Assembly (NCBI GenBank): GCA_014960805.1
Contig: CP063163.1
Location: 3,621,001-3,685,000 of the forward strand
From: Cytobacillus suaedae
GTDB taxonomy: Bacteria; Bacillota; Bacilli; Bacillales; Bacillaceae_L
Direction: 5' to 3'
Length of the DNA stretch: 64,000 bases
The notes beneath the pieces were generated by a model that saw only the letters and a program-made list of their open reading frames with translations, had not been told where the DNA came from and did not search any database. Of this stretch, positions 58,271 through 64,000 are shown piece after piece (position 1 is the stretch's first letter; each line of letters starts with the position of its first letter). The translations under genes were made by a program, and so were the position numbers.

Positions 58271-58587
58271 GATGTAACCTCTCTTTTCATCTACTTATTC
58301 ATCGTAAACTTTGCATATGCTTGAGAAATCCCATTCCTATTAACTAAACATTATCAAAAAGTACATCCTTTCACAATCTCCAATAATTTTAACATAAATA
58401 TCCAATATCTTTTGGTTCCTGGTTCCTTATTCAATTAAATGCTCCGTTAGTTTAAGTGAAAACTTTCACATTCTTACGGATCTTCATAACAAAATCATAC
58501 CAGATAATTACGATTGATTGTTCTTAACTTCCACAATAATGGCAATAATTCCTCTAAAACAAGTTAATTAAATGGAGGGATTGTAAC
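58271..58587. other. Intergenic region between the small membrane gene and the integrase
   Basis: 317 bp, AT-rich. It contains repeat copy B and the integrase leader with its ribosome site TGGAGGG. No gene seen. Confidence 0.5.
58353..58413. repeat. About 60-bp dispersed direct repeat, copy B
   Basis: AAGTACATCCTTTCACAATC and ATAATTTTAACATAAATATC match copy A at 57788-57849 with scattered changes. A further CCGTTAGTTTAAG block at 58444-58456 repeats the left part of copy A. Confidence 0.6.
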
Positions 58588-59427
58588 GTGTTACTAACAA
58601 ATGCTTGGGATGCTTACAAAGCTGAAAAGCGAATTGAAGGATTTTCACCTCATACTCTTAATGCCTACCGACTCCAAACGAACCTCTTAGTCCGTCACTT
58701 TAAAGATATTAATACCGAATCAATTACAACACAGGGAATTAAAGATTACTTAGCTTCATCAAGTGAAGGCTTAAAACCATCTAGCCTTGCTCACCGTGTT
58801 CGTTTTATACGTTCGTTCTTTCGCTGGCTACATGAAGAAGGGCATATACCTGTAAATCCAGCAGCTAAAATCAAGGAACCAAAAGTGGGGAAGCGAATCC
58901 CCAAGTTCTTAACTGAACGGGAAATTGAACATTTGAGAGAAGCCTGTCACACACCAATGGAAAAAGCCTTATTTGAGTTCATGTTTTCAACTGGTTGTCG
59001 TATTGGAGAGATTGTTTCATTAAATAAGAACTGTATTAATTGGTCTAACCGTTCAGCTATTGTAAGAGGCAAAGGAGATAAAGAACGTGAGGTATATTTT
59101 AATATCCGGTGTGACATCTGGCTCAAACGTTATATTCAAGAGCGAATGGATCAAGATAAAGCTATATTCGTAACCGAACGAGTTCCTCACCGTATGAGTA
59201 TTGCTCAAATGAGGTATGTCATTAAAAGAATATCCAAAAGAGCCGGTATAGATAAGACAATACATCCTCATCAGCTCAGACACAGCTATGCAACACACCT
59301 TCTTAACAATGGCGCACCTCTTGATGTTATTCAAAGTTTACTTGGACACGAAAAGAGTGAAACTTCTCGTATATATGCTCAGTTGAGTGGAAAATTGAGA
59401 AAAGAATTTTATAGTAAATACTTTTAA
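58588..59427 (+). CDS. Tyrosine recombinase/integrase (lone), 279 aa
   Basis: An N-terminal SAM-like core-binding domain (YKAEKRIEGFSPHTLNAYRL) and a catalytic domain with Arg in GCRIGEIVSL, His-x2-Arg in HPHQLRHSYATHLLN and LLGHEKSETSRIYAQL with the terminal Tyr. The tetrad is complete, so it may be active. It is not XerC/XerD in context (no codV or clpQ). It starts at GTG 58588 with TGGAGGG upstream. No att-like site was identified. Confidence 0.88.
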   Translation: MLLTNAWDAYKAEKRIEGFSPHTLNAYRLQTNLLVRHFKDINTESITTQGIKDYLASSSEGLKPSSLAHRVRFIRSFFRWLHEEGHIPVNPAAKIKEPKVGKRIPKFLTEREIEHLREACHTPMEKALFEFMFSTGCRIGEIVSLNKNCINWSNRSAIVRGKGDKEREVYFNIRCDIWLKRYIQERMDQDKAIFVTERVPHRMSIAQMRYVIKRISKRAGIDKTIHPHQLRHSYATHLLNNGAPLDVIQSLLGHEKSETSRIYAQLSGKLRKEFYSKYF

Positions 59428-59444
59428 AAATTTATTAAAGCAAC

Positions 59445-59472
59445 AAAAGGTACCTTATATAGGGTACCTTTT
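59445..59472 (+). terminator. Terminator after the integrase gene
   Basis: AAAAGGTACC (59445-59454) and GGTACCTTTT (59463-59472), T-rich afterwards. Confidence 0.82.
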
Positions 59473-60037
59473 CTCTTTATTTAAACAAAAACAATTCTCA
59501 ATGTTGCGTGTATCTAGTCTACTGCGTAATAGAATAATTACTCTCCAATCTGGCCCTAAAAATAAGACAAATCCCCAATATTTTTCAGTGAAATGTTACC
59601 ATAAATATCTTTTCGTTTTGCTTTAGAGGAATCTAAGAAAGGGAAAGCTATCATTGTTTTGGTTCTCATCTTTAAGTGTACTACCAGCAAATCAACTTCC
59701 TTTAATTGGTGCAAAATTAGTATTTATCAATAAAGAAAAAACAGATTTTGATCGCTTTACATATCTTGTCATTAATGACAAAAAGATTGGCGATGTTTTA
59801 CAAGAGCTTGATATACGGAACTAACATGGTAAACCACTCTTTATAAACAAAGTTTTAATTTTACAGGAAGAATGTATAAACATTAGGTATTGTGGTTATG
59901 AAGTTAATAACCTATTAGGTGTTATAGTCATCTAGCGATAACGAAGTTATTACACACTTTCACTTTTCAGTTGGTGATACAAGTGTGAGTTGTACAGAAG
60001 ATATAAGAAGAGTAAAAGAAATATTAAAACCATTAAA
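59473..60037. other. Non-coding and decayed region between integrase and lipoprotein genes
   Basis: About 565 bp. The first 180 bp show nothing recognisable. The remainder holds a broken reading frame (59654-60052) listed as a pseudogene. Confidence 0.5.
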
Positions 60038-60052
60038 TTTAAAAGTTCATTA
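59654..60052 (+). pseudogene. Degenerate coding region, at least one stop and one frameshift
   Basis: From TTG 59654 the frame reads a 56-residue product (WFSSLSVLPANQLPLIGAKL early, INDKKIGDVLQELDIRN at the end) to TAA 59822-59824. The same frame stays open beyond for about 37 more codons (HGKPLFINKVLILQEECINI) to a TAG. A second frame then continues to the TAG at 60050-60052 (SDNEVITHFHFSVGDTSVSC, ending LKPLNLKVH). Three collinear pieces look like one gene broken by a stop and a shift. The parent family is unknown. The first piece could instead be a small intact gene. Confidence 0.5.
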
Positions 60053-60076
60053 GTCTGTAGGGGACTAATGAACTTT
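60042..60076 (+). terminator. Terminator after the degenerate frame
   Basis: AAAGTTCATTAGTC (60042-60055) and GACTAATGAACTTT (60063-60076), followed by a T run. Confidence 0.85.
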
Positions 60077-60094
60077 TTTTGCTTTAATAGATTA

Positions 60095-60580
60095 TTAGTT
60101 CGTTATAAAGGAAACTAAGAAAAATTGCCCATTTACTTCTTTAAACGTAAATAAAACCTCCCCATTGTTAAGTGCAAAACCAACCGTAATTTTATTATTG
60201 TCTAGATTATGAAAACGATATTCAAGTTTACTATAATCAAATTTTTCTAAGAATTGTTGACTATGACTGTTCTCGAAGTGGAAAGTGTTTGTAGATTTAT
60301 CAATTGTTACAAGTGAATCTGAGATTGATTCTAAGTAGGTGTAATCTTTATTAACCATTGCGTCTAATGTCTTTAATGCTAAATTCATCGTTTCTCTGAG
60401 TTGATGTGAGGTGAGGTTAGGCCTTTCATTGAGTTGTTTTTGAAGGGATTCATTTTCTTTTTTTAATTCTTCAAGTTGTTGATTATCAACTTTTTGATGT
60501 GTTTTCGTACCAGAAACAACTTCTTTTTCAGTACATCCCACTAAGGCCAAAAGTGTTACGATAATCCATAATTTTTTCAC
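60095..60580 (-). CDS. Lipoprotein with coiled coil, 161 aa
   Basis: Lipobox LVGC with Cys16 (MKKLWIIVTLLALVGCTE), then a coiled coil (NQQLEELKKENESLQKQLNE, residues 32-51), and a beta-rich C-terminal half (TFHFENSHSQQFLEKF, then KITVGFALNNGEVLFTF). No family recognised. RBS GAAGCGGGGTGAA lies upstream. It should be exported and anchored to the outer face of the membrane. Function unknown. Confidence 0.78.
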   Translation of the reverse strand: MKKLWIIVTLLALVGCTEKEVVSGTKTHQKVDNQQLEELKKENESLQKQLNERPNLTSHQLRETMNLALKTLDAMVNKDYTYLESISDSLVTIDKSTNTFHFENSHSQQFLEKFDYSKLEYRFHNLDNNKITVGFALNNGEVLFTFKEVNGQFFLVSFITN

Positions 60581-60618
60581 CTTTTCACCCCGCTTCCTTA
60601 CTAGGATTATACCAAAAA

Positions 60619-60646
60619 AGGCTAGGGGGACAATTCCCTAACCCTT
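60619..60646 (-). terminator. Terminator after the amidase fragment
   Basis: Imperfect stem AAGGGTTAGGGA/TCCCCCTAGCCTT on the minus strand, then TTTTTTGG. Confidence 0.6.
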
Positions 60647-60657
60647 CTTTTGTTTCC

Positions 60658-60915
60658 TTAATGTAGCAGCAAAGCTGTTAACCCATTTGCAATTCCTTCA
60701 GCAGCAGCTTGTAAATACGTTGAGTTTTGAAGTTTTGCACGATCTGTAGCATTGTCAATAAATAATACTTCCGGTAAAATTGCCCACGCTTTATTGTATG
60801 TTGGGTCAACTACATAAATATTTTTCTTATCAGAACGTTGACTTGGTGCGTACTTCACTCCACGGTTTGTTGCACTTAATCGACTTGCCATATTTCGTGA
60901 TACATGGTCTGCCAT
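60658..60915 (-). pseudogene. C-terminal fragment of an N-acetylmuramoyl-L-alanine amidase (Amidase_3), 85 aa
   Basis: The segment ILPEVLFIDNATDRAKLQNS and YLQAAAEGIANGLTALL match the end of Amidase_3 enzymes, which cut the amide between muramic acid and the stem peptide. The N-terminal zinc-binding half (first His and Glu) is missing; the frame begins at ATG 60915 with no fold upstream. Interpreted as a remnant of a larger peptidoglycan hydrolase gene. Confidence 0.65.
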
Positions 60916-61188
60916 GCTTATAGGGAAACTCGTTGATTTATCGTAATTAATTCATAGTGTTGATGTCGTTTTAAGAAAGTCACACACGCTACTCTTATAA
61001 ACATAATTACTAAAAGTAGTATAATAAACCATTTATTAACTATGTAGAACATTTCTATTTCCAGTTCAACTCATCCTCTCATTAAAATTAATAAGTATTA
61101 GTGGTAAGAACAGAAGTGAAACGCTTGTTAAATCTATACTGCTATTTAGCACAAGAAATGACTACTCTTGTTAAAGAATAGCCACCCT
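60916..61188. other. AT-rich spacer, no gene seen
   Basis: 273 bp between the amidase fragment and the VanZ-like gene. No frame, hairpin or repeat of note; it may contain decayed amidase sequence. Confidence 0.4.
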
Positions 61189-61659
61189 TTAGTTTAACAA
61201 CTTTTTCCTCTTTTTAAGGAAACTACAAATCAAGATACCTAAAAGTACACCTGATGTATTTAATATAATATCATCCACATCAAATACACCTAATTTAGTA
61301 ATATACTGTACCGTTTCAATAAAAAGGCTAAATATCAATATAACTACTAATGCTATGCCTGCCTTTAATTTCGAGAAAAGAAGTAGAATTAATATTCCTA
61401 TTGGGACAAAAAGTAATACAGTACCGAATGTGTTATAAAACCAAGTATCAAAATTATAATTCTGAATGTTAATTAGATAAGTTCCAATGGTAGATAAAGG
61501 GACAAAATTATGCGACGCTCCAGTATATCTCCCATCAAGTCTATCTGGAAAAAATAAACCAACGCCTACAAAGCTAACAAACAACACCAAGGAAATGTAA
61601 AATAAAGTTAAAACAGTTACATACCACCTTGATTTCAAATCAACACCTAACAGCTTCAC
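61189..61659 (-). CDS. VanZ-like membrane protein, 156 aa
   Basis: Four to five hydrophobic helices with family landmarks: SHNFVPLSTI, then WFYNTFGTVLLFVPIGIL, SLFIETVQYI and FDVDDIILNTSGVLLG. VanZ proteins give low-level teicoplanin tolerance in the vanA cluster, but most chromosomal copies have no known role. The start is placed at GTG 61659, eight bases after GAGGAGG; a longer frame from TTG 61692 runs through this ribosome site. Confidence 0.82.
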   Translation of the reverse strand: MKLLGVDLKSRWYVTVLTLFYISLVLFVSFVGVGLFFPDRLDGRYTGASHNFVPLSTIGTYLINIQNYNFDTWFYNTFGTVLLFVPIGILILLLFSKLKAGIALVVILIFSLFIETVQYITKLGVFDVDDIILNTSGVLLGILICSFLKKRKKLLN

Positions 61660-61806
61660 TCGACACACCTCCTCAGTAAAAGGTATGTCCAACTACTGAT
61701 AGCTATACCGTGATATTGAGTCAATCTGCTTCAATAGTGAAATAAACGTTTCTGCTTGTTACATAAAAGCCCCCGTTCGTACAATAATAAATAAGTGTTT
61801 TATTTA

Positions 61807-62112
61807 CTATTTACTTTCACTTGTAAATATTATTGCCGCACCAACAACAAAGACAATCACAAACGCCATTAAAGTAAGAACGAAAACAGACTGTTTTAAA
61901 AGGTAACTAAAAATAACGATAGGTGTACCAACCATACCGACAATTGATGCAAATTTCATATAACGGACAACTTTTGGAGAAACCTCAGGTTCGTCTTGGT
62001 ACTGCCACCGTTTTCCAAATAGAAAACTATCTTCAGGACAACTATATGTCCAAATAAAGAATGCATAAAGAGGAATCATAAAAATTATTACCATAATGAT
62101 TTCGCCTATCAT
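61807..62112 (-). CDS. Small membrane protein, three helices, 101 aa
   Basis: An N-terminal helix (IIMVIIFMIPLYAFFIWTY), a polar middle segment (EDSFLFGKRWQYQDEPEVSP), and two more helices (IVGMVGTPIVIFSYLL, FVLTLMAFVIVFVVGAAIIF). RBS GGGAGGGGGAGAA. The domain is found in Bacillus small membrane proteins of unknown function, but I cannot name it. No operon partner is certain. Confidence 0.72.
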   Translation of the reverse strand: MIGEIIMVIIFMIPLYAFFIWTYSCPEDSFLFGKRWQYQDEPEVSPKVVRYMKFASIVGMVGTPIVIFSYLLKQSVFVLTLMAFVIVFVVGAAIIFTSESK

Positions 62113-62254
62113 ATTTCTCCCCCTCCCAAGAAATTAAACTCTAACTAAACGGCTTCTTTACTTTAATACGATTGAAACGATTAGACGTTCCAAACTTAAG
62201 CGAATTTTCCAATTAAAATTATCTAACCCTACTTTTTTTATTCAACTAAAGGGA

Positions 62255-62567
62255 AGATATATACAGTATCGGCAAGAAAATATTGATGTGATGCACCTTT
62301 TATCTTTGTTTATATGTATGCATAGATAAGTGTTAAGGACTTGACTTGGAGCCTCTGTGGGTATGATCTATCTTGAAAGGCTGAAGCTAAGGTTTCATCA
62401 GGCAAGCGAGCCTATCATACCCACCCCTCCAAGTAAAGTCCTATCGTTGTTTACGTTGAAAACTATAATTATTTACTGAATATAACAAGTAAATAAAGAT
62501 AGAAAACAGGCTGTTTTTGTATCTTTACTTACGTTAAATACGGTCAAAAACCATACTGTATATATCT
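62255..62567. mobile_element. 313-bp inverted-repeat element (MITE-like)
   Basis: Perfect 15-bp ends, AGATATATACAGTAT (62255-62269) and its complement (62553-62567). Long imperfect inverted symmetry continues inward. The centre is a hairpin of AGGACTTGACTTGGAG (62336-62351) with CTCCAAGTAAAGTCCT (62427-62442) and GTGGGTATGAT (62357-62367) with ATCATACCCAC (62414-62424). It has no coding capacity. No target-site duplication was evident. Confidence 0.72.
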
Positions 62568-62585
62568 GCTCTATACTTCAATAAG

Positions 62586-62616
62586 AAAAAGCCAATCTCC
62601 TTCTTGAAGATTAGCC
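62586..62616 (-). terminator. Terminator after the DUF3221-like lipoprotein gene
   Basis: GCCAATCT (62591-62598) and AGATTAGC (62608-62615) with one mismatch, then TTTTTC on the minus strand. Confidence 0.7.
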
Positions 62617-62650
62617 CCCGTTACTTCAATAAACATTTTATAATGTGTGT

Positions 62651-63049
62651 TTAATTAACAACCTCCACATCAATTCCAGTAGCTAATGGAGGAGCTGACT
62701 CCTCTAGCCTGTTAACAATACTAACCTTAACTTTATTACCTAATTTGATGTCTATATTTTTATGTTCTGAGAAAGAAACAATCATGGTTTCTTCTGCTGT
62801 TGGGTCCAAACCTAACTCTTCTTGCTTTTTTTTAGTCATTTCACTCCATGAATCAATACTTGTAATTAAGAAAATTTCTTTAACATAGCCTTTTTCATCT
62901 AACTGAATATCATTGACAAATCCGATTACTTCAACAATTTCTTTTTCGCCATTATCATCAATGATAGTTTCGTTTTTCATTTCTTTGTTACATCCAAATA
63001 AAATAAGTGCTAATAGAAGTAATGATAGGACTAAACTAATTTTTTTCAT
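62651..63049 (-). CDS. Lipoprotein with OB-fold-like domain (possibly DUF3221), 132 aa
   Basis: Lipobox LFGC with Cys20 (VLSLLLLALILFGC), then a beta-rich domain (EIVEVIGFVNDIQLDEKGYV, EETMIVSFSEHKNI, IDIKLGNKVKVSIVNRLEES) with the general pattern of the YobA/DUF3221 OB fold. The last strand reads PPLATGIDVEVVN. Function unknown; it should sit on the outer face of the membrane. RBS GAGGAGAGTCC. Confidence 0.75.
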   Translation of the reverse strand: MKKISLVLSLLLLALILFGCNKEMKNETIIDDNGEKEIVEVIGFVNDIQLDEKGYVKEIFLITSIDSWSEMTKKKQEELGLDPTAEETMIVSFSEHKNIDIKLGNKVKVSIVNRLEESAPPLATGIDVEVVN

Positions 63050-63257
63050 TCTTGGACTCTCCTCGGTGTTCTTTATACAAGTTAGTCGAAGGTTTGTCTT
63101 ATTTAGTTACTAAAAAAGATCGTAAATAATTACATCATATATATAGAACACTGACTCCTAAGTGGGAAGCAAATTCTCTTATTGAACAATCGCTCACCGT
63201 TAATGTAATAACTCATAGTAATTTAAATCCAGAGAATAATACCACTGAGGTGGTATT

Positions 63258-63683
63258 ATGATAATTCTTAAAACTCTAATTTCCTTAAATCTTATTTTTA
63301 GTATTCTAACCGTTAACAACAATGTAGTAGTTCCTTCACCTAACGTCATAACAAGTGTTTATACAAATATTTCTGAAAAGAATAATTGGATTACTATATC
63401 AAAGGGAACAAAGGAAATAACATTCTTTGTGGAGGCTCAGAATACAGAAACTGTTCTATTTTGGCTAATCCCTACTGGTACTGAGACATGGTGGGAAAGA
63501 AAACTAATAGGTTATGATATTAATGAAGACAAGAGTAAAAAGTTTGATGAGACTCAAAAGTATTCTTTAACTTGGAAAATAGATGAACCTTTCCTTCATC
63601 ACCATCTAGTTGTGGAACTGGTAGGAATGAACAAAGTTACAAGTGGTGGAAGTATTAACATTACTACGGAAAGTACCGAGTAA
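63258..63683 (+). CDS. Secreted beta-rich protein, 141 aa, unrecognised
   Basis: A signal peptide (residues 1-20, MIILKTLISLNLIFSILTV) precedes a beta-rich protein (GTKEITFFVEAQNTETVLFW, then KYSLTWKIDEPF and ELVGMNKVTSGGSINI). RBS GAGGTGG lies 6 nt before ATG 63258. No family recognised and no cysteines to suggest disulfides. Confidence 0.7.
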   Translation: MIILKTLISLNLIFSILTVNNNVVVPSPNVITSVYTNISEKNNWITISKGTKEITFFVEAQNTETVLFWLIPTGTETWWERKLIGYDINEDKSKKFDETQKYSLTWKIDEPFLHHHLVVELVGMNKVTSGGSINITTESTE

Positions 63684-63745
63684 ATATTGCAAAAAGGCGT
63701 TTCTACAATTTTCAGAAACCCCCCCGTTCGTTTAATAAGAATAAT

Positions 63746-64000
63746 CTACTTCTTATCATTAGGGTTAAGATAAAAACTCTCATCCAAGTCTGAATGGGAA
63801 CCATTGTAATCCATACTCTTGTCTATTTCGTCCAAGTCAATTTCGTTTATATCATCATCATCTAATTCGCCTACAACTGTAATTAGCCTTAAATCTTTAC
63901 CTGGAGTACCTAAAAATATTGCCTTAGATTGAAAGGTCTCAAAGCCACCTTCTTCGGCAAGATGCTCCGTTAATATTTCTAAAATGTCATCTTGATTATA
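63746..64000 (-). CDS. Acidic protein, C-terminal part (extends beyond the window), 84 aa visible
   Basis: A stop-free frame from the right edge to TAG 63748-63746. The visible part reads YNQDDILEILTEHLAEEGGF and ends FYLNPNDKK, with a run of acidic residues (VVGELDDDDINEIDLDEIDK). No family recognised. The start lies outside the window. Confidence 0.7.
   Translation of the reverse strand, partial: YNQDDILEILTEHLAEEGGFETFQSKAIFLGTPGKDLRLITVVGELDDDDINEIDLDEIDKSMDYNGSHSDLDESFYLNPNDKK

Noticed and set aside
58588-59427. XerC/XerD housekeeping recombinase
   Set aside because: Catalytic tetrad is present, but genomic context lacks the usual neighbours and the gene lies in a decayed accessory zone, so a mobile-element integrase is more likely.
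57509-61188. Prophage
   Set aside because: An integrase and an amidase fragment are present, but there are no capsid, tail, terminase or phage regulatory genes.

Overview
The window looks like the chromosome of a low-GC, Gram-positive, spore-former-type Bacillus relative (Bacillaceae). It is AT-rich and uses AGGAGG ribosome binding sites. It carries two T-box leaders and a SAM-I riboswitch. The gene order yhaN-yhaO, and further on ytzC-ytqA-ytqB-ytpB-ytoA-asnB-metK-pckA, is close to that of Bacillus subtilis. No tRNA, rRNA or CRISPR array was found.

Layout. (1) 1-6.9 kb: a leftward cassette of a vWA membrane protein, a giant FtsZ/tubulin-like GTPase and a third, unrecognised protein that starts at TTG and runs off the left edge. 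(2) 7-25.8 kb: mostly core genes (tyrA, a DUF2339 membrane protein, pssA, a CoxG-like protein, a PadR-DUF1700-DUF4097 operon, yhaN-yhaO, ctaA, a diguanylate cyclase, a MATE transporter, a rhodanese, leuS with its T-box). (3) 26.6-31.3 kb: a rightward denitrification block, nirK-nosD-nosL-nosY-nosF. It has an FNR-type box centred at -41.5 from the deduced start, but no nosZ. (4) 31.3-36.5 kb: a ketone-body utilisation operon (scoA-scoB-permease-bdhA) with a -24/-12 promoter, three 16-bp dyads upstream and a sigma-54 activator gene next door. (5) 36.5-51.9 kb: conserved housekeeping genes, including the tRNA wobble-modification pair ytqA-ytqB, asnB, metK (S-box), pckA, an FHA-winged-helix regulator and tyrS/tyrZ (T-box). 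(6) 52-57.4 kb: accessory metabolism (FAD oxidoreductase with a half-size MFS protein, an orphan P-loop protein, a racemase divergent from a MocR regulator). (7) 57.4-64 kb: a decayed accessory zone with an IS3-type remnant, a lone tyrosine recombinase, gene fragments, small membrane and lipoproteins and a 313-bp inverted-repeat element.

How the genes work together. The nir/nos block supports anaerobic nitrite reduction to NO, with the NosDFY-NosL type copper machinery apparently serving NirK or a distant NosZ. The sco-bdh block should turn 3-hydroxybutyrate into acetoacetate and acetoacetyl-CoA under SigL control. Three copies of a GC-rich palindromic element share a fixed core but have different, self-complementary arms, which suggests a structured element. 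A separate 51-52-bp hairpin repeat family occurs at two sites.
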